A program made the position numbers and the translations under genes. Below, piece by piece: positions 1 to 9,236 of a stretch of DNA of 64,000 nt (its first letter is position 1; each line of letters opens with the position of its first letter). The notes beneath the pieces were generated by a model that saw only the letters and a list, made by a program, of their open reading frames with translations, searched no databases and was not told where the DNA came from. Source of the DNA: Shouchella rhizosphaerae (GTDB lineage: Bacteria > Bacillota > Bacilli > Bacillales > Bacillaceae_D). The stretch covers positions 62,001-126,000 of the forward strand of contig NZ_FRBS01000002.1 in the NCBI RefSeq assembly GCF_900142675.1. The letters run 5' to 3'.

Positions 1-659
1 CGCGTTTAATGTTGGCTGGGCGCATTTCGCTGACAGTCGGGCTTGGCGCCATGGCACTGGCTGTGACGATTGGCGGTATTCTCGGGATTTTGGCTGGTTA
101 TTACAGAGGGATTGTCGATCAAATCATTATGAGACTAGCCGATGTGTTAATGACATTGCCTGGCTTGCCGTTGTTGTTTATTATGGCGGCTGTGATGTCG
201 GAGTGGCGTGTGCCGGCGGAACAACGGCTCTATATCGTCATGGTCATGTTAAGCCTCGTAAATTGGCCAGGCTTGGCACGTCTCGTGCGAAGCCAAGTAC
301 TCAGCTTAAGGGAACGGGAATTCATGCAAGCGACAGACGCGCTAGGTTTAAGAGACAGACGGAAAGTGTTTAACCACTTGCTGCCGAATGTAGTGCCTTT
401 ATTAATCGTAACGGCGACGTTAAGTGTAGGCGGAGCGATCTTGAGTGAATCTGTGCTTAGTTTTTTCGGTTTAGGTGTAGTTCCACCTACGGCTTCATGG
501 GGGAACATGATTAACACAGCGAATACGCTAATCGATTTTACAAACAGGCCTTGGCTTTGGGTTCCTCCTGGGTTAGCTATTTTCATCACAGTCATAGCTG
601 TAAACCTCCTAGGCGACGGGCTTCGTGATGCGATTGATCCTAATATGAAAAGCAGGTGA
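1..659 (+). CDS. oppC: Oligopeptide/dipeptide ABC transporter permease, OppC/DppC type (5' end outside window)
   Basis: Inner-membrane permease half of a peptide ABC importer. The reading frame is already open at the left edge (codons Arg-Leu precede the first in-frame Met at position 9), so the N-terminal membrane segment lies outside the window. What remains, about 218 residues, has several hydrophobic segments. It carries the conserved EAA loop that contacts the ATPase (around SLREREFMQATDALGLRDRR) and the usual family C-terminus GDGLRDAIDPNMK. The stop sits at the start of the following ATPase gene, so the three genes form one operon. Peptide versus nickel or other substrate cannot be told because the binding protein is outside the window. 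Confidence 0.9.
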   Translation, partial: RLMLAGRISLTVGLGAMALAVTIGGILGILAGYYRGIVDQIIMRLADVLMTLPGLPLLFIMAAVMSEWRVPAEQRLYIVMVMLSLVNWPGLARLVRSQVLSLREREFMQATDALGLRDRRKVFNHLLPNVVPLLIVTATLSVGGAILSESVLSFFGLGVVPPTASWGNMINTANTLIDFTNRPWLWVPPGLAIFITVIAVNLLGDGLRDAIDPNMKSR

Positions 660-664
660 GCGAT

Positions 665-1645
665 ATGGGTAAGCCAATACTGCAAGTAAGCAATTTGCGC
701 ACGTGTTTTCAAACAGACGAAGGCAGTGTAAAAGCCGTTGATGATATAAGTTTTTCAGTAAAGCAAGGAGAAACGGTTTGCCTTGTAGGTGAATCAGGCT
801 GTGGGAAGAGTGTGACAGCGATGTCGATTATGGGATTGCTGCAAGGGCAAGCCTCTGTAACAGGGAGGATGGAGTTAGCTGGAAATGAATTAACAACGTT
901 GTCTAAGGGCGAGATGAGGCGGTTGCGTGGCAACGAATTGGCCATGATCTTCCAAGAACCGATGACTTCGTTAAATCCTGTCTTGACGATTGGTGAACAA
1001 ATGATTGAAGTTTTATTAGAACATAAACCGATCTCAAAGAAACAAGCGAGGATGAAGGCACTTGAACTCATTAAGCGAGTCGGGATTGGGCGAGAAGAGC
1101 AAGTGTTAAAATCGTATCCACATCAAATGAGCGGCGGCATGCTGCAACGAATCATGATTGCGATTGCCCTCGCTTGTGAGCCAAAAATGCTGATTGCCGA
1201 TGAACCAACGACGGCACTCGATGTTACGATCCAAGCGCAAATTCTTGAATTGTTAAAACAACTGAAAGACAGTCAAGGGATGTCGATGTTGTTAATTACT
1301 CACGATTTAGGGGTTGTCGCGGAAGTTGCTGACTATGTCGTTGTGATGTATGCAGGTAAAATCATCGAACAAGGATCGGTGCACGAGATTTTCTTTAACC
1401 CGAAGCACCCTTATACGAAAGGGTTGCTCCAAGCAAAGCCTGTCATCGGGCAAAGGAAAAAGAAACTTTATACCATCCCAGGGCAAGTTCCGCCTTTAAT
1501 TGATTTGAAACCGTCTTGCTACTTTGCTGATCGTTGCAGTCATTGCATGGACATATGCCTCGATCAAGCACCTTCCCTCATTAATGATGGCGATGAGGAA
1601 GGCCATCGCGTAGCTTGCTGGTTATACGAGAAGGTGGCGCAATGA
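665..1645 (+). CDS. oppD: Peptide ABC transporter ATP-binding protein, OppD/DppD type
   Basis: One of two ATPases driving the importer. Visible are Walker A (GESGCGKS), the Q-loop in [12 protein letters not shown], the ABC signature MSGGM, Walker B with [12 protein letters not shown] and the switch histidine in LLITHDLG. The C-terminal oligo_HPY region has the Cys-rich [12 protein letters not shown] stretch seen in OppD-type subunits. I place the start at ATG 665 because AGGTGA lies 5 bases upstream; an in-frame GTG at 656 would overlap that ribosome site. About 326 residues, normal for the family. Confidence 0.93.
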   Translation: MGKPILQVSNLRTCFQTDEGSVKAVDDISFSVKQGETVCLVGESGCGKSVTAMSIMGLLQGQASVTGRMELAGNELTTLSKGEMRRLRGNELAMIFQEPMTSLNPVLTIGEQMIEVLLEHKPISKKQARMKALELIKRVGIGREEQVLKSYPHQMSGGMLQRIMIAIALACEPKMLIADEPTTALDVTIQAQILELLKQLKDSQGMSMLLITHDLGVVAEVADYVVVMYAGKIIEQGSVHEIFFNPKHPYTKGLLQAKPVIGQRKKKLYTIPGQVPPLIDLKPSCYFADRCSHCMDICLDQAPSLINDGDEEGHRVACWLYEKVAQ

Positions 1646-2613
1646 CAAACAAACCAGTCGTCATGGAAGTGAATCATTTAAAAAAGTACTATGAGACAAA
1701 AGCTTCTTTTTTTAATCGCCAATCAGAGCTCGTAAAAGCTGTCGATGATGTTAGTTTCGTCATACATGAAGGGGAAACGTTTGGTTTAGTCGGTGAATCA
1801 GGGAGCGGCAAGAGCACCATTGGGAAATCGATTCTTAACTTGCAGCCGTTATCTGCAGGGGAAGTCGTTTATCGGGGAAAAAATCTCCATCGTTTAAGCA
1901 AAGCAGAAATGAGAAAGGTAAGGCCCCGTATTCAGTTTGTGTTTCAAGATCCATTCAGTTCGTTAAATCCCCGTTTACGGATTGGCGATGCTTTAGCAGA
2001 ACCGTTATTGGACCACGGCCTCGCGACGAAAAAAACGGTCAGGCAAAAAGTATTGGAAACGATGGAGCTTTGTGGGCTGCCGTCTTACCATGTGAATAAA
2101 TTTCCACATGAATTTAGTGGCGGGCAACGCCAGCGGATTGGCATCGCCCGTGCAGTCATTATGGAGCCTGATTTTATTGTAGCCGATGAACCAGTTTCAG
2201 CATTAGACGTATCGATTCAAGCACAAATCATTAATTTGTTTAATGAGCTTCAAGAAAAGAAAAAGTTGGCCTTTTTATTCATCTCCCATGATTTAAGCGT
2301 TGTCGAACATTTATGTGCGCGTATTGGTGTGCTCTACTTAGGGACAATGATGGAGCTAGCCGACAGAGACCGGTTATACGAAAACCCATTGCATCCATAC
2401 ACAAAGGCATTGTTATCGGCTTTGCCTGTCCCTGACCCTACACACAAAAAAGAGAGAATTCTTTTAAAAGGCGACATCCCAAATCCAGCATCACCGCCAA
2501 CTGGGTGCAAATTTCATACGAGGTGCCCTCTCGCAAAAGATCGTTGTCAGAAGGAAGTGCCCGCTTTTAGGGAAGCAGAGCAAGGGCATTTCGTTGCTTG
2601 CCATTTCGTTTAA
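1642..2613 (+). CDS. oppF: Peptide ABC transporter ATP-binding protein, OppF/DppF type
   Basis: Second ATPase of the importer, about 323 residues. Walker A is GESGSGKST, signature FSGGQRQR, Walker B FIVADEPVSALDVS and the switch region FISHDLS. The C-terminus has the oligo_HPY motif CKFHTRCPLAKDRC. Its ATG overlaps the TGA of the preceding ATPase gene (ATGA), with AAGGTGG just upstream, so translation is probably coupled; the longer open frame from 1615 lies inside oppD and is not used. A strong bidirectional terminator follows. Confidence 0.93.
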   Translation: MTNKPVVMEVNHLKKYYETKASFFNRQSELVKAVDDVSFVIHEGETFGLVGESGSGKSTIGKSILNLQPLSAGEVVYRGKNLHRLSKAEMRKVRPRIQFVFQDPFSSLNPRLRIGDALAEPLLDHGLATKKTVRQKVLETMELCGLPSYHVNKFPHEFSGGQRQRIGIARAVIMEPDFIVADEPVSALDVSIQAQIINLFNELQEKKKLAFLFISHDLSVVEHLCARIGVLYLGTMMELADRDRLYENPLHPYTKALLSALPVPDPTHKKERILLKGDIPNPASPPTGCKFHTRCPLAKDRCQKEVPAFREAEQGHFVACHFV

Positions 2614-2628
2614 ATAGTGAACAAAGAA

Positions 2629-2677
2629 ACACCGGCCAGCCCTTTTGTACATAAGGCTGGCCGGTGTTCGTTGTCTT
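2629..2677. terminator. Bidirectional terminator between opp operon and MMPL operon
   Basis: Perfect 13-base arms (ACACCGGCCAGCC and its complement, 2629-2641 and 2655-2667) around a 13-base loop. It separates the convergent opp operon and the MMPL/heptad-repeat operon. A short T run (TCTTTT) follows on the plus strand. Confidence 0.8.
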
Positions 2678-4489
2678 TTAGTCCCCTAAGCCAAACAGCT
2701 GCAAAAAGCGTTGCCATAAGCTCACGTTTTCTTCGGTGTTGTCTTCTTCCGTTTGCGTTTCCTCCGGCAATGTTAGGCGCTCTGTTTGAAAGACGAATTG
2801 GACGTTTTCAATGACGTCGTTGTTTTCTGGCGAGACGAAGGAAACCGGTTCGAAATCGGATTTGTCATACTGGGAAAGCATGTCATCAATTTCGGCTTGC
2901 ATTTGTTCTGGCACGTCTGCTGTTGCTTCCTCTAGCTCTTTTGCGCCATTGTGGATGTCCTCCATGCCAGATGACAACTCAGTCGACCCTTCTGCCGTTT
3001 CGCCAATGCCCTCGTGAATGTGGGCATACGAGTCGTTTAATTGGGAAACGCCGCCGGTATAGTCGGCCAACCCTTCGTGAAACTGGCTATATTGGCTGGC
3101 TACTTCGTCGATGCCTTCACTTAATTGGGCAAAGCCTTCGCCGATGTCAATCGTCCCCAACGCTTCCTGGAGCGAGCTGGCGAGCTCATCGATTCCAGCA
3201 GCGATGTCCTCTAAGCCCGCTTTGCTTTCTTCTAAAACAGGCTGGACGGCGTCAAGGCCTTCTTTTACAGCTGCATAGGTGCCTTTTATTTCTTGCCCCG
3301 CTTGATAGTAAGCAACTAATTGGGCGAGTGTGTCTGAGTTAGGGTTGCCTTCGTACAGCGTTTGGATGTCTTCTTCTGTTAAATCGCTCTCAGGGATGGA
3401 CTCCACCGCTGCTTTCAAGGCGCCATAGGCTTCGCCGTAATGGGTGCTTAGCTCTTCTAAACCGGCCGCAGCTTCACTCATGCCTGCTGACAGTTCGTCA
3501 AAGGCGGCAAATAACGTGTCATCTAATGCAACATCTGCTTCTGGCGCGCTTGCTTCGCTTAAAGAGCTGCTCAGTTCATATAAACCGGCTTCAATCTCGC
3601 TCGAAGCTTGGACAAGCTCGTCGCCAGAAAGGGCTAATTCTTCGCTGCCCGCTTGGTAATCGCTTGAACCGTCCTCCAATTGGCTGAGGCCAACTGCAAG
3701 TTCATCCATCCCTTTCTTGATTTCGCCCATCCCTGTTGCCAGCTCGCCAATCGCGCCAGTCAACGTGCCCATTTCCTCTTCTAGTTCCCCTGTGTCAGGG
3801 GCTTCGACTGCCATAGAAGCGGGCAATGCCGATATTTCGATGCCAGTAAACTCAAATTGCTCGACATCAGCAGAGAGGTGGAAGGAGGCGCTTTCTTCAG
3901 GCATGACTGTAAAAGCTGCTTGTTTGTCTTTGCCTACATTGGCAATCGTGGCGTCTGGCGCTTCTATGTTGTGAAACACATCGCTTTGCAGGGGCACGGA
4001 CAGTTGCAGCAAATAATTCTCAAAAAAGGTCGTGTCCGCTTTTTCGTTCTGTTTGACCTCGATGGCGATTTCAACCAATCCGCTTTCCCCGATCAACTCT
4101 TGCGGGTTGATGGATTGGCCGTCCAATGAGTAGGAAATGTCAAATGTCCAAGGCAGCTCCGTGTCGGCTGGCAAATTGCCTTGGTAATAAAACATGCCTG
4201 CAGGAGCAGTTACTTGCCAGCCATCCTCGGATTGCTCAATTGGGGACAAGTCGGTTAAGTTAATGACTTGTTCGTAAGCGCCAAAATCGCTGATGTCTCC
4301 TTCCGTAGCGACATCAAAGCCATTTACTACATAAATGTCCTTTAAGGAGCCGTTAGCAAGCAAGTTGGCGTAAACGACTTCGTCTTTGGCAGCCACTTCC
4401 CCGTGTCCGTTTGCCTCTGCTTGAAAAGAAATCGAAGGGATGCAGAGTACAGCGATCGTACACGCAGTTGCCATTTTTCGTAACGTCAT
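2678..4489 (-). CDS. Secreted heptad-repeat (YhgE/Pip-type repeat) protein, partner of MMPL transporter
   Basis: About 603 residues. The N-terminus is a plausible signal peptide (MTLRKMATACTIAVLCIPSI, then QAEANG). A beta-rich domain covers roughly residues 30-235. It is followed by a long run of X-Gly-Leu-X-X-Leu style heptads (ELATGMGEIKKGMDEL, AGLEDIAAGIDELASSL and others) through about residue 560, typical of the YhgE/Pip repeat region. There is no clear C-terminal membrane anchor; the protein ends in an acidic linker and LWQRFLQLFGLGD. ATG 4489 overlaps the TGA of the MMPL gene (ATGA) and has AGGAGG upstream; the longer open frame to 4663 runs into the MMPL gene. I infer an extracytoplasmic partner of the exporter; its exact function is unknown. 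Confidence 0.8.
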   Translation of the reverse strand: MTLRKMATACTIAVLCIPSISFQAEANGHGEVAAKDEVVYANLLANGSLKDIYVVNGFDVATEGDISDFGAYEQVINLTDLSPIEQSEDGWQVTAPAGMFYYQGNLPADTELPWTFDISYSLDGQSINPQELIGESGLVEIAIEVKQNEKADTTFFENYLLQLSVPLQSDVFHNIEAPDATIANVGKDKQAAFTVMPEESASFHLSADVEQFEFTGIEISALPASMAVEAPDTGELEEEMGTLTGAIGELATGMGEIKKGMDELAVGLSQLEDGSSDYQAGSEELALSGDELVQASSEIEAGLYELSSSLSEASAPEADVALDDTLFAAFDELSAGMSEAAAGLEELSTHYGEAYGALKAAVESIPESDLTEEDIQTLYEGNPNSDTLAQLVAYYQAGQEIKGTYAAVKEGLDAVQPVLEESKAGLEDIAAGIDELASSLQEALGTIDIGEGFAQLSEGIDEVASQYSQFHEGLADYTGGVSQLNDSYAHIHEGIGETAEGSTELSSGMEDIHNGAKELEEATADVPEQMQAEIDDMLSQYDKSDFEPVSFVSPENNDVIENVQFVFQTERLTLPEETQTEEDNTEENVSLWQRFLQLFGLGD

Positions 4490-6546
4490 AATGAGTCCTC
4501 CTCCTTGTAAAAGTTGGCCCGATGCGTTGTTTTCTCGATCAAGCGGTCGGCGATCAAAAGGAACGCCGGAAGGAATAATATGACCAATAGGAAGGCGAGG
4601 GCAGCCCCCCTGCCGAGCAATAATCCAATCGATGAGACAGTGGGATTGCTTGACGTAAACCATAAAATGAACCCAACACTTGATAAAATCGCCGCAGAAA
4701 CAGCAATTGGAAACAATTTTTCATCAAGCGCCCGCTTCATTGCTGCAAAGGACGGCATCATCTGGCGGTGATGTTTATACGTTTCCATCAGCAAAATCGC
4801 ATAATCGATCGTTGCGGCTAACTGGACGGTACTGACGATCAAATAGCCGACAAACACGAGTGGCTCGTTTGTAAAATAAGGCACCGACAGGTTGAGCCAG
4901 ACAGCCGCCTGAATGGTGAGCAACAATATAATCGGTATCGAAATCGACCGGAACATAAACATAAGAACAACGGCAATCGTGGTGATCGTCACGATGTTAA
5001 CGAGCTGGTTGTCTTTGCTGATTGTTTGTTTCATATCATACAGCGTCGCGCTTTCCCCTAATGTATAAAACGCATCGCCGTAATAGTTTTGCGCGATTTC
5101 ACGTATCTGTTCCACGAGCGCAAATGGGAGATCCCCCTCGACGCCGGCAGATGTATAGACGGTAATGCGGCTGTAGTTTTCCGAATGGAAATCGCTCGTC
5201 AATTCATCATCGAGAAAATCAGAAGGGATCGCTGCCCCGACCATGTTGGCATAGGCAAGCACGGACTCGACAGAGGGAATCTGTTCCAACTCTTGGACAA
5301 GCTTTTCTTCTTTAGCGATGTCGTCATTAGGGACGAGCAAGACAATCGGCGTTGATTGCCCGAACGTTTCCTCGACTTGTTTCGCATCGGCGCCAGCGCG
5401 TGTCTGTTCAGGCAAGTCCCCAAGCCCATAAAGAAAGGTGGTGCTGCTTTGCGCCAAAAAACTTGGAACGAGCAGCAGGAGGACAAGGACGAGAGTGGGA
5501 ATCCGCAGCTTAAGCAGCTTGGCCCCGCTGCCTTTGAAGCTCGGCACCAAGCTTCGATGCGTCGTTTTTTCGATCCATTTGTAACAAGTCAGCGTCAACG
5601 CAGGCAAAAACACGACGACTGATATAAAGCTGAACACAATTCCTTTGACGAGGTTAAACCCTAAATCGACGCCAATTCCAAAGTCCATTAGCATGAGCGA
5701 CATGAATCCAAAAAATGTCGTTAAGGCACTGACAAAGATAACCGGAAACGATTTGCGCATCGCTTTTGCCATCGCTTCTTTCGGCGATTGATGTTGGTCC
5801 AGCTCGTCTGAAAAGGTATGTAAAAGGAATATGGCATAATCAAGGGAAACAGCGAGCTGTAAAATAGGCGCCACTGCTTGTGTCACGAATGAAACTTCCC
5901 CTAAAAAAATGTTCGTTCCTAAATTGATGAGGACGGAAACGCCGATCGCCGTTAGGAAAAACAATGGCTCGACCCATGACTTGGTCGATAACACCAAAAT
6001 AATGATAATAATTGGAACGAGCAACGCTGCAGCATAGAGCGTCTCGGAACCAGTCATTTTCTGGGACGTAGCTGTGTTAACCGCTTCCCCTGTAACGGCG
6101 TTTTCTTCGCCAATCAATGAATAAATCGCATCTGTCGCCGCTACTTCGGCACCGCTGTCAATTGTTACCGAAAACAAGGCGTCACGGTCTTTGTAATATG
6201 TTTCAATTAAGCTTGTGTCCGCCATTTCGAGAGGAATCCGAATATCAAACACGTCATCGAGCCACGATACGTCGCTCACGCCATCAATGCTTGCTAGTTG
6301 CTCTTTATAACGAATCGCTTCTTGAATGGAGACGTCATGAATGAGCACGTTTGTATTCGGCATTGCTGAGCGAAACTCTTCCTCCATTAACGCCAAGCCT
6401 TCAGTGGAAGGAGCATCATCTGGCAAGTAATCAACCATATTGTAGTTGGTCGATACAAAAAATTGAGCTACCGCTGCGAAAAGGGCAGTGATGGCAAATA
6501 AAAGGATAATGCCTTTTTTATGCTTTATGATGGTATCGACGAACAA
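4486..6546 (-). CDS. MMPL-family (RND superfamily) transporter
   Basis: About 686 residues with the duplicated RND layout: one N-terminal membrane segment (GIILLFAITALFAAVAQF), an extracellular domain, a block of five or six membrane segments with SLDYAIFLLHTF, then the same again with TIDYAILLMETY. These paired Asp-Tyr motifs are the proton-relay segments typical of MMPL proteins. Substrates in the family are lipids or hydrophobic drugs; none can be assigned here. I choose TTG 6546 as the start. GAGGTG lies 8 bases upstream, and the promoter's -10 box (6592-6597) puts transcription start near 6585, downstream of the in-frame ATG at 6591. First gene of a two-gene operon with the heptad-repeat protein. 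Confidence 0.85.
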   Translation of the reverse strand: MFVDTIIKHKKGIILLFAITALFAAVAQFFVSTNYNMVDYLPDDAPSTEGLALMEEEFRSAMPNTNVLIHDVSIQEAIRYKEQLASIDGVSDVSWLDDVFDIRIPLEMADTSLIETYYKDRDALFSVTIDSGAEVAATDAIYSLIGEENAVTGEAVNTATSQKMTGSETLYAAALLVPIIIIILVLSTKSWVEPLFFLTAIGVSVLINLGTNIFLGEVSFVTQAVAPILQLAVSLDYAIFLLHTFSDELDQHQSPKEAMAKAMRKSFPVIFVSALTTFFGFMSLMLMDFGIGVDLGFNLVKGIVFSFISVVVFLPALTLTCYKWIEKTTHRSLVPSFKGSGAKLLKLRIPTLVLVLLLLVPSFLAQSSTTFLYGLGDLPEQTRAGADAKQVEETFGQSTPIVLLVPNDDIAKEEKLVQELEQIPSVESVLAYANMVGAAIPSDFLDDELTSDFHSENYSRITVYTSAGVEGDLPFALVEQIREIAQNYYGDAFYTLGESATLYDMKQTISKDNQLVNIVTITTIAVVLMFMFRSISIPIILLLTIQAAVWLNLSVPYFTNEPLVFVGYLIVSTVQLAATIDYAILLMETYKHHRQMMPSFAAMKRALDEKLFPIAVSAAILSSVGFILWFTSSNPTVSSIGLLLGRGAALAFLLVILFLPAFLLIADRLIEKTTHRANFYKEEDSL

Positions 6547-6591
6547 GCGCGTATCACCTCTTTTGTTGACAATCGTTTCAATGCATTTCAT

Positions 6592-6620
6592 ATTATAACG
6601 ACACAGTGTTGGGCAAACAA
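6592..6620 (-). promoter_or_regulatory. Promoter of the MMPL operon
   Basis: On the minus strand TTGTTT (6620-6615), 17-base spacer, TATAAT (6597-6592). The -35 box lies inside the first TetR-type operator, so repressor binding would occlude it. Confidence 0.7.
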
Positions 6621-6659
6621 CACACAGTCGGTTATAATCTGTTGTGAATCCAACAGATT
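6606..6659. promoter_or_regulatory. Two TetR-type operators between MMPL operon and tetR
   Basis: Two inverted repeats share the pattern TGTTG-N6-CAACA. The first is GTGTTG-N6-CAACAC at 6606-6623; the second is AATCTGTTG-N6-CAACAGATT at 6636-6659 with perfect 9-base arms. Their centres are 33 bp apart, close to three helical turns. The first overlaps the -35 regions of both divergent promoters; the second overlaps the tetR -10 box. Binding by the adjacent TetR protein is inferred. Confidence 0.7.
6609..6638 (+). promoter_or_regulatory. Promoter of the TetR gene
   Basis: TTGGGC (6609-6614), 18-base spacer, TATAAT (6633-6638). It is interleaved with both operators, suggesting autoregulation. 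Confidence 0.55.
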
Positions 6660-6699
6660 TCCCTTGTTTGTTGGCTAACGCAAAAAAGGTGGGAAGAAG

Positions 6700-7281
6700 A
6701 TGTCTGAGAAGATCGACCGAAGAAAGAAATATACAAAAATGGTTTTGAAAGAAAGCTTGGTTGATTTGTTGAAAGAAAAACCAATTTCCTCTGTGACAGT
6801 CAAAGAGCTATGCGAGCTTGCTGATATTAACCGATCGACATTTTACAGCCACTATGCCGACCCGTATGACTTGCTTGCGACAATCAGTGAAGAAGTGATG
6901 CTCGATATGAACCATCATTTGAACGAGTATCATTGTGGCAAAGAAGAAGAAGCTTTGCATATGACAGAAAAGATTATGGAGTATATCGCCGACCGAAGCG
7001 ATATTTGCCAAGTGCTGTTAAGTGGGCACGGCGATGTCACCTTTAAAAAGCGAATTATGGAGCTCGCAAAAACGCACATATTAGAAAAGTGGATCGACCA
7101 GTACAAATTGCGAGGAAAGCTCTCTCCTTATATCCCGTTAATGATTGTGAGCGGGGCAATTGACGCAATTGAAAGCTGGTTAGTTGGCGGCAAAAAAGAA
7201 AGCCCAGCAGAGATGGCCGTATTAATTTACCAATTTACAAACCATGGCTTAGGGGGGCTTCGGAAAGCGAGCCAAACGTAG
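6700..7281 (+). CDS. TetR/AcrR-family transcriptional repressor
   Basis: 193 residues. The N-terminal helix-turn-helix is clear at about residues 25-60 (SVTVKELCELADINRSTFYSHY, in which the recognition helix NRSTFYSHY is typical). The rest is an all-helical ligand and dimer domain resembling the TetR C-terminal group often found in Firmicutes. It is divergent from the MMPL exporter operon and two matching inverted repeats lie between them, so it most likely represses that operon and itself, released by an unknown ligand. AAGGTGG precedes the ATG by 7 bases. Confidence 0.88.
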   Translation: MSEKIDRRKKYTKMVLKESLVDLLKEKPISSVTVKELCELADINRSTFYSHYADPYDLLATISEEVMLDMNHHLNEYHCGKEEEALHMTEKIMEYIADRSDICQVLLSGHGDVTFKKRIMELAKTHILEKWIDQYKLRGKLSPYIPLMIVSGAIDAIESWLVGGKKESPAEMAVLIYQFTNHGLGGLRKASQT

Positions 7282-7381
7282 CACCGCTTACTTGTCGGCG
7301 GGGCGAAGCCTGCCGGCTGTGTAGAAACGATTTCGTTTAATATATACAGCTCGATCGGAAGAGCTCTGTTCCTGTCCTGTT

Positions 7382-7410
7382 TTGCGCTTCGTTTCGGGCT
7401 ACGTTAAGAT
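7382..7410 (+). promoter_or_regulatory. Possible promoter of lytST
   Basis: TTGCGC (7382-7387), 17-base spacer, TAAGAT (7405-7410), 33 bases upstream of the lytS start. The -10 box is imperfect. Confidence 0.4.
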
Positions 7411-7442
7411 AGGAAAAGCTCATGTTGAAATGAGGGGACGTT

Positions 7443-9236
7443 ATGTTTGAACTATTGCTTTTAATGCTAGAGCGCCTTGGCCTCATTGTCATGCTTGCAT
7501 TTATTGCGACGAGGATGCGCTTTTTCCGTGTCATGGTTAAATCGACTCGGTTAACGCGTAAGCAGACATGGACGGCGATTTTGTTTTTTGGCGCATTCGG
7601 CATTATTGGCACTTACTCTGGCGTCACTTTTCAAGCAGAATCGCTTGTGCTACAGCGGATCACATTTGGCATTCAAGAAGATGCCGCGATTGCGAACTTC
7701 AGGGTGATTGGCGTTGTGTTAGCCGGACTGTTTGGCGGCTATAAAGTCGGTCTTAGCGCCGGTTTAATTGCAGGCGTCCATCGGATGTTGCTTGGCGGCT
7801 TCACGGCCTTCTCATGTGGGATCGCTACGATTATCGCCGGCTTATTTGCTGCTTTTTACCGATCGAAAAATCCGAATGCGGTTAACCGGCCGCTGTCTAT
7901 CTTTCTTCTCGGTGCATTGGCGGAAACCGTGCAAATGGGTTTAATTGCTTTGCTTGCAAATCCGACGGCTGCTGCGATTTCCCTTGTGCAAACGATCGGG
8001 TTGCCAATGATTGTGGCCAATGGGATTGGCTGTACGCTCTTTTTGCTCATTATCCAAAGCGTGACAAAAGAAGCACAGAAAGCAGGCGCTTTGCAAGCGC
8101 AAAAGAGCTTGCGCATTGCCGAACAAACACTGGCCCATTTTAAGCATGGGCTATCAAGCCATTCTGCTAAGGAAGTATGCGACATTTTATATAAAGAACT
8201 GAATGCCTGTGCGATTGCAATGACAAATCAGGATATGATTCTTGCCCATATTGGCGTTGCGGCTGACCACCATAAAACCAACATGAGCATTCAAACGAAA
8301 TTAACGGCTGAAGTGATCGCAAAAAAGCAAATGATTATTGCTGGCGATGATGAAATCCACTGCAAAGAGCCGAATTGCCCACTTGGCGCAGCCGTCATCG
8401 CCCCTTTAATTATCCGGGCTGAAGTGGTAGGCACACTTAAATTTTATTTTCATTCAAAAAAAGAAATTACGGAATTAGAGACGGAAATGCTTTCTGGTTT
8501 AACCAATTTGCTTAGCAGCCAGCTAGAGTTGGCTGAAGCCGACCGGGCGTATCAACTTGCCAAAGAAGCAGAAATCAATGCGCTACAAGCGCAAATCAGC
8601 CCCCATTTTTTATTTAATACGTTAAATACAGTCATTTCCTTGATTCGGATCGAGCCAATGAAAGCAAGGACGATGCTCCATTCGTTAGCGCAATTTTTAC
8701 GGCAAAATGTCTCGGCGACGACGACAAAGCTTCATTCTCTTGCAGAAGAGCTCCACCATATAAAGGCTTATTTATCGATTGAAGAAGTCCGCTTTGAAGG
8801 CCGGCTAACTGTCCAGTATAAGATTGATGAGCGGTTTTTGCATGTATCGATTCCGCCGCTAACGTTGCAGCCACTCGTTGAGAACGCGATGAAGCATGGT
8901 TTTAAAAATAAACGCTCTGATTGTGTGCTAATCATTTCTGTGCAAGAACAAGGGGAAGATGTCGTTCTTTCTGTTCAAGATAACGGGGCAGGGTTTGATC
9001 CTGACAAACTGAAAAAACTAGGAAATGAACTTCCTGCCACAGACAGCGGTACAGGCATTGGCCTCTACAACAGCAATAAACGATTGCAAATGATGTATGG
9101 CCCTGAAGCGTCATTGGCATTTTCAGCCCAGCCTGGTCGGGGAACACTCGTCCGTTTCCGAATTCCAAAATTGGCTAGAAAGGACAGGGAGCACCATGAA
9201 CATGAAGAACAAACCGATTCGCACGTTGGTCGCTGA
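7443..9236 (+). CDS. lytS: LytS-family sensor histidine kinase
   Basis: 597 residues. The order is a 5TMR-LYT membrane sensor of about six hydrophobic segments (1-200), a GAF-like domain (about 215-360), a His_kinase domain with the phospho-acceptor in SPHFLFNTLN (about His387) and a HATPase domain with N and G boxes (LVENAMKHGF, DNGAGFD, GTGIGLYN). LytS/BtsS/YpdA-type sensors respond to external pyruvate or to membrane state. Its position upstream of a CstA-family transporter favours a pyruvate role by analogy to BtsSR-BtsT of E. coli and LytST-PftAB of B. subtilis; this is inference. GAGGGGA precedes the ATG. It overlaps lytT by 41 bp. Confidence 0.9.
   Translation: MFELLLLMLERLGLIVMLAFIATRMRFFRVMVKSTRLTRKQTWTAILFFGAFGIIGTYSGVTFQAESLVLQRITFGIQEDAAIANFRVIGVVLAGLFGGYKVGLSAGLIAGVHRMLLGGFTAFSCGIATIIAGLFAAFYRSKNPNAVNRPLSIFLLGALAETVQMGLIALLANPTAAAISLVQTIGLPMIVANGIGCTLFLLIIQSVTKEAQKAGALQAQKSLRIAEQTLAHFKHGLSSHSAKEVCDILYKELNACAIAMTNQDMILAHIGVAADHHKTNMSIQTKLTAEVIAKKQMIIAGDDEIHCKEPNCPLGAAVIAPLIIRAEVVGTLKFYFHSKKEITELETEMLSGLTNLLSSQLELAEADRAYQLAKEAEINALQAQISPHFLFNTLNTVISLIRIEPMKARTMLHSLAQFLRQNVSATTTKLHSLAEELHHIKAYLSIEEVRFEGRLTVQYKIDERFLHVSIPPLTLQPLVENAMKHGFKNKRSDCVLIISVQEQGEDVVLSVQDNGAGFDPDKLKKLGNELPATDSGTGIGLYNSNKRLQMMYGPEASLAFSAQPGRGTLVRFRIPKLARKDREHHEHEEQTDSHVGR

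Noticed and set aside
2617-2814. Plus-strand frame over the opp terminator
   Set aside because: It spans a strong terminator and the antisense of the heptad-repeat gene, without a ribosome site.
6546-6591. ATG at 6591 as the start of the MMPL gene
   Set aside because: It has no ribosome site and lies just beyond the -10 box, upstream of the predicted transcript start; TTG 6546 has GAGGTG at the right distance.
7283-7330. GTCGGCGGG/CCTGCCGGC hairpin after the TetR gene as a terminator
   Set aside because: The stem needs G-U pairs and no T run follows; I could not support termination there.
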